From Methylophaga sp. (GTDB lineage Bacteria; Pseudomonadota; Gammaproteobacteria; Nitrosococcales; Methylophagaceae), in contig PAJP01000008.1 in assembly GCA_002706095.1 (NCBI GenBank), forward strand, positions 62,001 to 126,000: 64,000 nucleotides of DNA. Direction: 5' to 3'. How positions within the stretch are numbered: position 1 is the stretch's first letter; each line of letters opens with the position of its first letter. The translations under genes and the position numbers were made by a program. Positions 55,840 through 62,910 of this stretch are shown piece by piece. The notes below the pieces were generated by a model. The model did not search any database. It was given only the letters and a program-made list of their open reading frames with translations, and was not told the origin of the DNA.

Positions 55840-56069
55840 ACTACTCTCTCAATTAACCATTCTTTAGCACATTTTAAATCTGTATCTTCACTATCTCTAC
55901 ATCTGTTACAGTAAAATGTTTCTGCATATTTCCAGGCTTCTACGCTCGATTTAAAACCACCTTTACTTATTTGTTCATCATCTGTTTGGTGTAAATAAAT
56001 TGCTCTCCAAGTATTACACTGACAGCTTTTGTTTTTACCACACGCACAAGTTTCTTCAAATTCTCTCAT
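55836..56069 (-). CDS. Cys-rich small protein
   Basis: 77 residues; 'CACGKNKSCQC' and 'YCNRCRDSEDTDLKC' give six cysteines, a likely zinc fold. Function unknown. Confidence 0.6.
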   Translation of the reverse strand: MREFEETCACGKNKSCQCNTWRAIYLHQTDDEQISKGGFKSSVEAWKYAETFYCNRCRDSEDTDLKCAKEWLIERVV

Positions 56070-56274
56070 ACCAAATTTTATCTGTTTTGTATTTTTCTGC
56101 CATTTCTTTTACAAACTGTTTTACTTCTTTTTCTGTTACACTCCAAAGTATTTCAAAGAATTGCTCAGATAAGTTCCAATATTTAACTTCTACCTCATAG
56201 TCCCAATCGTATACCCACTCTTTTTTGTAGTAATATCCTCCTCCTATAAACCAATGTATAAGATAATTACCCAT
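56056..56274 (-). CDS. small hypothetical protein
   Basis: 72 residues, aromatic N-terminus ('YLIHWFIGGGYYYKKEWVYD'), helical end. Function unknown. Confidence 0.6.
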   Translation of the reverse strand: MGNYLIHWFIGGGYYYKKEWVYDWDYEVEVKYWNLSEQFFEILWSVTEKEVKQFVKEMAEKYKTDKIWYERI

Positions 56275-56569
56275 AAATGTCTTCTTTTACATCGTTTATC
56301 CACTCTTGTCCAAAATCTAAAAAATCTTTCCATAACTTATCCTTTTGTGCCAAAGGATTACAACTATTGCAATCTAATACTTGAGAAGTAAAAGTACACC
56401 ACATCTCGTAACAGACAGGTAAAGATAAATCAAAACCTTTATGGTGTTCCCAATACTCCATAAGTTCGATATACTCTTTAACAGTACTTATGCCTAAATC
56501 GTATGTAGCATCTGATATTTCAAAATGCTCACATATACCTACTTTAATAAAATTATCTAATTTTTCCAT
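56267..56569 (-). CDS. hypothetical protein
   Basis: 100 residues; 'CYEMWCTFTSQVLDCNSCNP', several cysteines. Function unknown. Confidence 0.6.
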   Translation of the reverse strand: MEKLDNFIKVGICEHFEISDATYDLGISTVKEYIELMEYWEHHKGFDLSLPVCYEMWCTFTSQVLDCNSCNPLAQKDKLWKDFLDFGQEWINDVKEDIYG

Positions 56570-56753
56570 TTCTTTTTACTTCTATTTCAAAATGCTTATC
56601 ATACATTTCTAGTATATCTTCCCCTGTTTTAAGGTGCTCAGAAACGCTCGATGAAAAATTCCTACATATGATAAAATCTTTTAATTCTGTTCTAAAACTA
56701 AGTATTAATCCCTCATAGAAATTTTCTACTGCTTTAATATCACTATCTTTCAT
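56553..56753 (-). CDS. small hypothetical protein
   Basis: 66 residues, helical, overlaps both neighbours. Function unknown. Confidence 0.55.
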   Translation of the reverse strand: MKDSDIKAVENFYEGLILSFRTELKDFIICRNFSSSVSEHLKTGEDILEMYDKHFEIEVKRNGKIR

Positions 56754-56944
56754 ATTAACTTTTTTCGCTTAAAATATTTTTGCACATAATTTAACTCTTC
56801 CTCTACTAACTTTCCACCCGCCACTAAAATAACTTCTCCGTTTATAACTTGATAATGTTTTCTGATGTACCAAACACTTTTTTCATCTGTTTTAAACGGT
56901 TTTATTCTTTCTGTTGTCTTTTTATCCTTCTTTTTTGGCGGCAT
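56750..56944 (-). CDS. small basic hypothetical protein
   Basis: 64 residues; K-rich start 'MPPKKKDKKTTERIKPFK'. ATGA overlap. Function unknown. Confidence 0.55.
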   Translation of the reverse strand: MPPKKKDKKTTERIKPFKTDEKSVWYIRKHYQVINGEVILVAGGKLVEEELNYVQKYFKRKKLI

Positions 56945-57142
56945 TTAATCTTTTATTTCTTCCCATACAAAAATTGGTGTTTCAAAAGGATTAGACTTAT
57001 TTGGTATGTAATCAGGATTTTTAACCATACGCCAATTTCTATTACAATTTGTACAAGTACATCTTATTGGTTGTGTTGGGTGGTCATATAAATACTTATG
57101 ATAACCTAACCTGCATAATATCTTTCTAATCCAATTTTTCAT
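56945..57142 (-). CDS. DUF1660-like small protein
   Basis: 65 residues; 'ILCRLGYHKYLYDHPTQPIR', 'CTCTNCNRNW': the C..GYH then CxxC pattern is that of small prophage proteins. Own promoter at 57147. Confidence 0.55.
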   Translation of the reverse strand: MKNWIRKILCRLGYHKYLYDHPTQPIRCTCTNCNRNWRMVKNPDYIPNKSNPFETPIFVWEEIKD

Positions 57143-57146
57143 TCTA

Positions 57147-57191
57147 CAAATATAATTACTATTTCCCTGTTATGCAAGTTATTAGTGTTAA
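57147..57191 (-). promoter_or_regulatory. promoter with TTAACA-type box at offset 31
   Basis: -7 box TATATTTG (57147-57154); TTAACA at 57186-57191 with the upstream stop codon. Confidence 0.5.
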
Positions 57192-57757
57192 AGTTTTAGT
57201 AAATATCTTAGAATCAACTTCCTTTTATCAGAGCTCCAATCTATATCAGGGTTATCTCTAATTCTCTTGCAATATTCAATGCCTCCTTCCATTCTTAAAA
57301 CTTTACTTACAGACAATCCTGCATATTTTCCAAAATCAAAAACTGCTAAATTAGGTCTTGGTTTTGACTTCTTTTTCTTCTTATTGTACTCTTTTTGTCT
57401 TTTAACTCTTCTTTCTAATAATTTTTTATCTCGCTTCTTTCTTCTTGTTTCGATACCTTTACTATAGTTCTCTTGTTTTTCTATAAAGTACTTATCGAAA
57501 TTAGATTTTATAAACCTTATAGCTTTTTCAGGTTTATGCTCCTTTTCGTGGCAGGGTCTACATAATATTTCTAGGTCTTCTTCCTTCTCATTAAAAACGT
57601 TTTCATAGGTCTTGTGGTGTAGATCAGCTTTTTCATTCGATAAGTCTTTACTACACCTTTCGCATACTCTGCCCCTCTTACCGAGTATAAGGTTTCTTAA
57701 GTTTTTCCACTTACTACTTTTTAAGTAGTCGTAATATTTTTTCTTGTAATCTGTCAC
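57188..57757 (-). CDS. HNH endonuclease with C-terminal GKYxG domain
   Basis: 189 residues. The HNH core is at about 30-75: 'CERCSKDLSNEKADLHHKTY', then 'EEDLEILCRPCHEKEH'. A K/R-rich linker leads to 'LAVFDFGKYAGLSVSKVLRM' (about 145-165), the GK..G.....V block seen at the C-terminus of ExoX-like nucleases. The fusion suggests DNA-end or repair-related cutting. Overlaps 57754-57939 by 4 bp. Confidence 0.75.
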   Translation of the reverse strand: MTDYKKKYYDYLKSSKWKNLRNLILGKRGRVCERCSKDLSNEKADLHHKTYENVFNEKEEDLEILCRPCHEKEHKPEKAIRFIKSNFDKYFIEKQENYSKGIETRRKKRDKKLLERRVKRQKEYNKKKKKSKPRPNLAVFDFGKYAGLSVSKVLRMEGGIEYCKRIRDNPDIDWSSDKRKLILRYLLKL

Positions 57758-57939
57758 TTCTTTTTTAAGGTCTTTTTATAATCTGTAAAAGATAATTTAC
57801 TTTTACTGTTACACCACCTTCTAAACAACATATCTTCCGCAGATATCTCTATGTGCGTAAATAACCCTGATTGTTTATAATCTTGTAAATGCTCTGCACT
57901 TGCGTTTACAAATGCTAATGCTTGTGTTAGTCTACTCAT
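57754..57939 (-). CDS. small basic hypothetical protein
   Basis: 61 residues, 'MLFRRWCNSKSKLSFTDYKK'. Function unknown. Confidence 0.55.
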   Translation of the reverse strand: MSRLTQALAFVNASAEHLQDYKQSGLFTHIEISAEDMLFRRWCNSKSKLSFTDYKKTLKKK

Positions 57940-58111
57940 ATCTATTTATTATTGATAGTACTTTTTTCCAAAATTCTTTATCTCCTTCTGCTCCTGCAAA
58001 CTCATAAGGATATAACTCATCATCCATACTAGCGGCAGTATATGCTAACAAATAAGCCATTTTTTTACCTGAGTGATCTACTATTTTTTGAGCAGTCTCT
58101 AATTCTGTCAT
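57932..58111 (-). CDS. small hypothetical protein (59 aa)
   Basis: MTELETAQKIVDHSGKKMAY, 'AASMDDELYPYEFAGAEGDK'. Overlaps the next gene by 8 bp. A promoter-like box is upstream at 58131. Function unknown. Confidence 0.5.
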   Translation of the reverse strand: MTELETAQKIVDHSGKKMAYLLAYTAASMDDELYPYEFAGAEGDKEFWKKVLSIINRYE

Positions 58112-58146
58112 AGTTTTTTTATTTAATCTTCAAATATACAAAATCT

Positions 58147-59325
58147 TTAAGAAGCTTGCAAGTATGTTTTGATTTGTTTAGAATATTTTGTAAGGGTGTT
58201 TTGGTGCTTACCTATTTTCTTAGCAATATTTTTATTTGTTATTTTACCATCTTTTTCGTAATCCCAACTATCGATAGCAGTTATTATCTCTTTAAATGTC
58301 TCTTCCCTTCTCTTTCTGTTACTGACTTCGGCAGCTATAGACCTTCTTTCACTTCCATTTAAATCATAGTCAGGATTATATAGTATTTTTCTAGTTCTGT
58401 TGTTGAAAATAACAGGTTCTTTACTGAAAACATTATCGACTATGATATTTACTTCTTTTTGAGGTAGAGGCGGGTTACAACACTGATTATTTAATCCATT
58501 TATAAAGCCTTTTATTTTAGACTTAGTTGCATTAGGGTTTAAACCTCTGCAATTAGAAGTAGCTGAAAAAATAGACGTGTTTCTTTTACCTTCTTTTATA
58601 TTAGGAGGCAGGAATATTTCAGTATATCCTTGCTCCTCTTCTAAAACTATATATCTCTCCCCATCGAAGTTTACACCTTCATACAAATCTTTTTCATTTG
58701 AAGTACGTAAATCACCTTCTTTAAAAAAATCACTGTCCGCCTCCAACATTATAGTTTTATATATGTTATGAGATGAAGTAGTATTAGTATTGTGTTTTTT
58801 ATCAGTATATTTGTACTCAGAGTATAGAGTATTGATATAAGGATTAGAATCCTGAGATATGATATTAAGTCTATCTACAGATACAGCATTAGTGTCTAAT
58901 TCAATACCTAAGTCTTCTGCTATTTCCTGTGCTGCGTATTTTAAGTTAGACTCATTTACCCCAGATACAGACACTATCATACCACAACCTCTTCGAGACA
59001 GAGAATCCCAACAAGCCACAACGTAATCCTTTTTTAAGTTATGCTTATCCATAGATGAGTCTACATCAAGGTAAAGATACCCTGTTTGTTTAATAATATT
59101 CTCTGTATTTATATAAGAATCGTAACTAAAGTTAAACGCAATGCAAGGCATACCGTCTTTTATCTTTTTATAAGTAATTATATCTCCGTTATCATAAGCC
59201 TCTCTAGCGGCATTTATAGACAAGGTATTTAATCTACTTGGGTTTTGTAACTCTTCTAAAAACTCTTGAAGATTTAGTTCCCCCACGATATCCCGTTTTT
59301 TGTAATTTTGTATTATACTAAACAT
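58147..59325 (-). CDS. AEP-type primase (VirE-N/BT4734-like plus PriCT)
   Basis: 392 residues from ATG 59325; an upstream in-frame TTG lies inside the leader pseudoknot. Order: N-terminal 'PCIAFNFSYDSYINTENIIK', 'TGYLYLDVDSSMDKHNLKKD' (acidic pair of the primase-like fold), 'RGCGMIVSVSGVNE'; then PriCT-like 'EGKRNTSIFSATSNCRGLNP', 'PLPQKEVNIIVDNVFSKEPV'; C-terminal HTH 'ITNKNIAKKIGKHQNTLTKY'. Together this is the primase partner of the DnaB-like helicase. It is made from a leader that can form a pseudoknot. Confidence 0.7.
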   Translation of the reverse strand: MFSIIQNYKKRDIVGELNLQEFLEELQNPSRLNTLSINAAREAYDNGDIITYKKIKDGMPCIAFNFSYDSYINTENIIKQTGYLYLDVDSSMDKHNLKKDYVVACWDSLSRRGCGMIVSVSGVNESNLKYAAQEIAEDLGIELDTNAVSVDRLNIISQDSNPYINTLYSEYKYTDKKHNTNTTSSHNIYKTIMLEADSDFFKEGDLRTSNEKDLYEGVNFDGERYIVLEEEQGYTEIFLPPNIKEGKRNTSIFSATSNCRGLNPNATKSKIKGFINGLNNQCCNPPLPQKEVNIIVDNVFSKEPVIFNNRTRKILYNPDYDLNGSERRSIAAEVSNRKRREETFKEIITAIDSWDYEKDGKITNKNIAKKIGKHQNTLTKYSKQIKTYLQAS

Positions 59326-59349
59326 ATGAAAGTATTTCGCTGTTAAACA

Positions 59350-59463
59350 TAAAAACCCACTCAATTATGAAAAGCTGTCTAGGCTAGTTCAAGTCCTGAG
59401 TGGGTTAGAGGGAAAACCCCTTTTATAAAATATTTTTGCAAACTTAAACTAACACCTAGACAA
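59350..59463 (-). ncRNA. pseudoknot-forming leader RNA L2
   Basis: Minus strand order: a TGTCTAGG (59462-59455), b AACCCACTCA (59406-59397), a' CCTAGACA (59383-59376), b' TGAGTGGGTT (59363-59354). a/a' 8 bp, b/b' 10 bp, both perfect, interleaved. Same topology and TGTC...GACA arms as L1, but the stems differ in sequence, so pairing is conserved rather than sequence. Confidence 0.65.
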
Positions 59464-59467
59464 GCCG

Positions 59468-59518
59468 CAAATATATAACAAAGTTTTTAATTTACCAAAT
59501 ATATAAATTATTTTTTAA
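59468..59518 (-). promoter_or_regulatory. promoter of the primase leader
   Basis: -7 box TATATTTG (59468-59475), TTAAAA at offset 37 (59513-59518). The stretch to 59520 closely resembles that at 18841-18900. Confidence 0.6.
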
Positions 59519-59520
59519 TG

Positions 59521-59613
59521 TTAAATTTTTCCGTTTAATTCTAAATACACTAATCCCGCAATAAAACCGCAGAATAAAGCATACAATAATATTAATTTAA
59601 ATATATTCTTCAT
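59521..59613 (-). CDS. 30-residue single-span membrane peptide
   Basis: MKNIFKLILLYALFCGFIAG then a short polar end. It overlaps the end of the zinc-ribbon gene, as the 31-residue peptide at 18.9 kb follows its own zinc gene. Confidence 0.55.
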   Translation of the reverse strand: MKNIFKLILLYALFCGFIAGLVYLELNGKI

Positions 59614-59785
59614 CAATATCTATTTTCCCTTCCCCTAAAACACCACAAATCCAAGAAGAAAAAGAGTCATAAGTCACTTGCTCAAGTTCAGTTTCGTAAG
59701 TAATGTTGCAGTTTTTACAGTAAACATTATCACCAAAACTACCTTGCATTTCTTCACCACATTCAGGACAATCATATTCAAACAT
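59597..59785 (-). CDS. zinc-ribbon protein (62 aa)
   Basis: MFEYDCPECGEEMQGSFGDN, 'VYCKNCNITYETELEQ' with two CxxC pairs, then an acidic tail. Downstream of leader L3 and promoter 59960; upstream of the membrane peptide. Function unknown. Confidence 0.65.
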   Translation of the reverse strand: MFEYDCPECGEEMQGSFGDNVYCKNCNITYETELEQVTYDSFSSWICGVLGEGKIDIDEEYI

Positions 59786-59958
59786 AATAAATAATTTATA
59801 GTAAAAACCAATAGTCGGTATGTCAATTCATCTCTTTAATAACCGTTGCAATTAATACCCACTAGGTTTGCAACTTGGTGACTATCGGCTTATTTTACCA
59901 CCACAGATTAACTGGTTCTGCGAGACCTTGCTCTTAACTCTTACGTTACAGGTGATGT
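59786..59958 (-). ncRNA. candidate leader RNA L3
   Basis: Minus strand stems: CCGATAGTC with GACTATTGG (9 bp, one wobble) enclosing the hairpin GTTGCAA/TTGCAAC, plus ATCACC/GGTGGT near the 5' end. It fills the gap between promoter 59960 and the zinc-ribbon gene. A pseudoknot like L1/L2 was not found. Confidence 0.45.
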
Positions 59959-59959
59959 G

Positions 59960-60014
59960 CAAATATATAATATAAGTATTTAATATACAAGCTTTTTGTT
60001 CATTATTTTAAGAT
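59960..60014 (-). promoter_or_regulatory. promoter of the zinc-ribbon gene leader
   Basis: -7 box TATATTTG (59960-59967) and TTAAAA near offset 38. Confidence 0.5.
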
Positions 60015-60032
60015 GTTCACGTAAAATGAACA
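60014..60032. promoter_or_regulatory. inverted repeat, possible operator
   Basis: TGTTCA and TGAACA separated by 7 bp, a perfect 6-bp palindrome about 50 bp upstream of promoter 59960. Confidence 0.4.
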
Positions 60033-60047
60033 CATTATTTTTATGAA

Positions 60048-60079
60048 TAAAAAATCCCCGCAAAATTAATTGCAGGGAT
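60048..60079 (-). terminator. intrinsic terminator
   Basis: ATCCCCGC (60054-60061) pairs with GCAGGGAT (60072-60079); TTTTTT follows on the minus strand. Ends the 60.1-60.4 kb gene. Confidence 0.7.
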
Positions 60080-60108
60080 AAAGTTTAACATAAAAATAAA
60101 CAATCAAT

Positions 60109-60375
60109 CTAAAATATTCCGTTCTTATCAGTTAACGGTCTAATTATTTCAATATCTGGCTTAAACATTGATAAATTACTAAATAGTATCTCTACCATTT
60201 TTTTAATAGCTCTTGCTGACATATCATTACTTAAATCATACTGTCGCCAAAGCTCCAATGTAAAATTCCTAATAAAATCTTGCTCTTCATCTATAAACCT
60301 ATCTGATATAATTACAGAAAGATTTTCATCCTCCCATAAATATAGATAGAAGTCGTGGTAATTTAACTTATTCAC
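60109..60375 (-). CDS. hypothetical protein at the divergence point
   Basis: 88 residues, acidic N-terminal half, helical; 'FIRNFTLELWRQYDLSNDMS'. Own -7 box TAAGTTTG at 60395-60402. Divergent from the late operon, so a candidate regulator, but no domain is recognised. Confidence 0.55.
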   Translation of the reverse strand: MNKLNYHDFYLYLWEDENLSVIISDRFIDEEQDFIRNFTLELWRQYDLSNDMSARAIKKMVEILFSNLSMFKPDIEIIRPLTDKNGIF

Positions 60376-60394
60376 TTGTTTTGGTTTTATAGTA

Positions 60395-60402
60395 CAAACT
60401 TA
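60395..60402 (-). promoter_or_regulatory. -7 box of the divergent minus gene
   Basis: TAAGTTTG on the minus strand, identical to the -7 box of the plus-strand operon 110 bp away. Confidence 0.45.
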
Positions 60403-60491
60403 GAAAAATAATCTCAATAACTAAAATTCCTAAATTTAAACTTGACCCCTACAATAAAAAATCAACATAAACAAACTTTAATACAAAAAAA

Positions 60492-60523
60492 TTTGCATAA
60501 TTCAAAAATTTATCTTAAGTTTG
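60492..60523 (+). promoter_or_regulatory. promoter of the plus-strand late operon
   Basis: TTTG (60492-60495), 20 bp, TAAGTTTG (60516-60523), then ATG at 60547. A close fit to the Bacteroidetes consensus and the only such promoter on this strand in front of a long operon. Confidence 0.6.
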
Positions 60524-60546
60524 CAAAAGTTTAACATATATTTACA

Positions 60547-60918
60547 ATGTCAATACCATTATATAAGAGTAAAACAAAGTATAAACACGAGGTAGAGCTC
60601 GTTGATAGGATTATATCTATTTACTCGACTATTAAAAAAGATAAGAAAAACCAAATACTACCTTTTGAGAAAGAAATCCTCATATATTATATTTTAAACG
60701 GATTCTCTAAAGAAACAAAAGAGATTATAAAAACCGAAAAAAAGAAAAATAACAGTCAGATAGATACAGCAAATTGTAACTTAAGGCGCAAAGGATTTTT
60801 AATAAAAGGTAATAAAAACCAAAAGATTTCTTATGTAAAAGAAGAAATACAAGAAATGGTAGACAGTTTTTTAAATAATAAAAACCAGTTCTACGTAATA
60901 CAATTTGAAAAGAAGTAG
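60547..60918 (+). CDS. small HTH-like protein, first gene of late operon
   Basis: 123 residues, basic. 'LPFEKEILIYYILNGFSKET', then 'QIDTANCNLRRKGFLIKGNK', resembling a HTH with recognition helix. Could regulate the operon or bind DNA at packaging. Not a confident family assignment. Confidence 0.5.
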   Translation: MSIPLYKSKTKYKHEVELVDRIISIYSTIKKDKKNQILPFEKEILIYYILNGFSKETKEIIKTEKKKNNSQIDTANCNLRRKGFLIKGNKNQKISYVKEEIQEMVDSFLNNKNQFYVIQFEKK

Positions 60919-61422
60919 ATGGAAGAGAGTGAAATAGCCTTTGAGAACGATATCTACCGAGAGATTGCAGAAGAAAAAGGTTGGGACTACAAGGAGGTAG
61001 AAGAGCTAATAAGTATGCATTTACAGTATTTTAGAGAAGTACGAGTAAAAGATCCAAATATAACCGCCTTTAAATTAGGCAAAAATTTGGGAAGCTTAAT
61101 GTGTAATATGTACTTAGTAAATAGAGATAAAATAAAATTTGAAGGGTGGGTGAACGGAAAAAGTGAGTATAAGCAAGATTGGAAAAAAAGTAGCCTAGAT
61201 GTAATAAATAAACGGAAGGAAAAAATGGAAGCTCATTGCAGATTAGCAGAAGAGCAAGGTAAAGTATCAAAGTATCTAAAAAAACCGTTTATATGGCTTC
61301 TTAAAAAGCCCATAGAGAAGATTAGAGGCAGTTACATACCTTTAGGGGTAGTAGAGAACAGAGCAGAATTATTTCGAGTTCTAGGAGAGTTTCAGAACAA
61401 AATAGCAAACGAGGATGAGTAA
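60919..61422 (+). CDS. hypothetical protein
   Basis: 167 residues; 'YREIAEEKGWDYKEVEELIS' N-terminus and basic C-terminus. Starts directly after the previous stop. It could be a terminase small subunit by position, but nothing in the sequence proves it. Confidence 0.55.
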   Translation: MEESEIAFENDIYREIAEEKGWDYKEVEELISMHLQYFREVRVKDPNITAFKLGKNLGSLMCNMYLVNRDKIKFEGWVNGKSEYKQDWKKSSLDVINKRKEKMEAHCRLAEEQGKVSKYLKKPFIWLLKKPIEKIRGSYIPLGVVENRAELFRVLGEFQNKIANEDE

Positions 61423-62035
61423 ATTTAAAAACATAGTTAAATCTAGATTTATAAAAGGGGAAAGTTTACCTGATTGGTACGAAAAAAGATTATCTATATG
61501 TGCCTCTTGTGAGTTAAACTCTAAAAACATAGAGGATAAGTCGGGAAAAAGAATGGCTTGGGAGTTTATTGCAGGAGCTCATTGTACAGCCCCCACCTGC
61601 GGTTGCAGTATATCCCAAAAAGCAAAGATAGAAGAAGAGTCGTGTCCAATAGGTAAATGGGGCAAAGAAGCTGAACCACAAGTATTAGATCAAGGTTTTG
61701 TAAAAATAACAAATAATTCCGCAAATAAAGTAACAATACAAAAACAAGGTATAGCCTACTACTTAGATTACGGAACTATAATGTATAATGCAGATAGCAG
61801 TGTTAACTTAGAGTTGGAGTTTGACAGACCAATATATGATACGAATCTAACAACTACTTGTGGATGTACAAAATCGCAAGTAAAAGAAAAAGAAAAAAAT
61901 AAGTATTCTCTAACAATACAGTATGATACAACAAGGGTAGGAAGATTTGAAAAACCAATTATATTTAAGTTCAAACATAATAATGTAAATACCCAATTAA
62001 GATTTGTAATAAAAGGAAATGTAATAAAAAACTAA
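61415..62035 (+). CDS. Cys-rich protein with DUF1573-like C-terminal domain
   Basis: 206 residues. N-terminal cysteines 'LSICASCELNSKN', 'HCTAPTCGCSISQKAKIEEE'. C-terminal beta domain with 'TTTCGCTKSQVKEKEKNKYS', 'RVGRFEKPIIFKFKHNN', the Cys-x-Cys and G-x-F pattern of DUF1573 folds. Overlaps the previous gene by 8 bp. Role unknown; structural in the late block is plausible. Confidence 0.6.
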   Translation: MSKFKNIVKSRFIKGESLPDWYEKRLSICASCELNSKNIEDKSGKRMAWEFIAGAHCTAPTCGCSISQKAKIEEESCPIGKWGKEAEPQVLDQGFVKITNNSANKVTIQKQGIAYYLDYGTIMYNADSSVNLELEFDRPIYDTNLTTTCGCTKSQVKEKEKNKYSLTIQYDTTRVGRFEKPIIFKFKHNNVNTQLRFVIKGNVIKN

Positions 62036-62044
62036 AAAAAAACG

Positions 62045-62260
62045 ATGAGTGTAATAAAACAAGTTAAGATTATCACACAAAACACACAAGCGGTGATAAT
62101 AGAAAAAGACCAAGAATCTAATAACATCCATTTAACAACAGGAGAAGAGGTCTTTGAAGATTATAAAAGTTTTTTAACATATCTTACTTTGGAAGAAGCT
62201 GAAGTATTAGGTAGTGAACTTATTAAATTAGCAAACGAAATAAAAAACCAAAATGTTTAG
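62045..62260 (+). CDS. small hypothetical protein
   Basis: 71 residues, acidic; 'SFLTYLTLEEAEVLGSELIK' helix. Overlaps the next gene by 8 bp. Function unknown. Confidence 0.6.
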   Translation: MSVIKQVKIITQNTQAVIIEKDQESNNIHLTTGEEVFEDYKSFLTYLTLEEAEVLGSELIKLANEIKNQNV

Positions 62261-62459
62261 ACAATACGCAAAAAACGCAATCCCAAAAATGATAGAACAG
62301 TTTCCTGAATATACAGTAGGGGAATGTATTCTATCTATTATTAACCACAGAGAAAACAAAACAGTAAGTAAATCACAGTGGTTATCAGTAGCAACAGACG
62401 AAGATATATATACAGCAACTGAAAAAGCAATAGAAATAGAATCTCAAAAAGATGAATAG
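62253..62459 (+). CDS. small hypothetical protein
   Basis: 68 residues, 'EYTVGECILSIINHRENKTV', overlaps both neighbours. Function unknown. Confidence 0.6.
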   Translation: MFRQYAKNAIPKMIEQFPEYTVGECILSIINHRENKTVSKSQWLSVATDEDIYTATEKAIEIESQKDE

Positions 62460-62910
62460 CAACAACCTCCACGAAAGGGTGATACAACTCCACAGAGAAA
62501 TAAAAGAATATATTGATTTATTTTTAAAACAAAGTAAGGAGTTAAAAGAAAAAACCGCCGAAAAAGCAAAAGAGTATAAAGACCAAGAGAAAGCAAAAGA
62601 ATTAGCATTTGAAATCTTTATGAAAGGGCAAGTGCATCAAAGAGATATTGCTATATTAAAAAGTAAATTTGTAGATTTTTTCGATGCGTTTACATTATTA
62701 GAAAGCGACTTAGATTTTGATGAGGAGTTAAAACAAACCTACAATGCAATAAAAACGGAAGAACAAAAACGAGTGTACTTGGTTACAAAAGGACAATTTG
62801 AAGAAATTGAGAAAGGAGTAGAAAATAAAATCCGAGATAGTTATATAAAAAACAACACTTTTGAGCTTTTAAAAACACAATTTAACCAATATATAAAAGA
62901 TGTCGGATAG
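62452..62910 (+). CDS. coiled-coil hypothetical protein
   Basis: 152 residues, long helical segments ('KELKEKTAEKAKEYKDQEKA'). Overlaps the terminase start by 11 bp. Function unknown. Confidence 0.55.
   Translation: MNSNNLHERVIQLHREIKEYIDLFLKQSKELKEKTAEKAKEYKDQEKAKELAFEIFMKGQVHQRDIAILKSKFVDFFDAFTLLESDLDFDEELKQTYNAIKTEEQKRVYLVTKGQFEEIEKGVENKIRDSYIKNNTFELLKTQFNQYIKDVG

Noticed and set aside
59376..59400. T-loop-like GTTCAAGTCC suggesting a tRNA
   Set aside because: No acceptor or anticodon stem around it; the bases are explained by pseudoknot L2.
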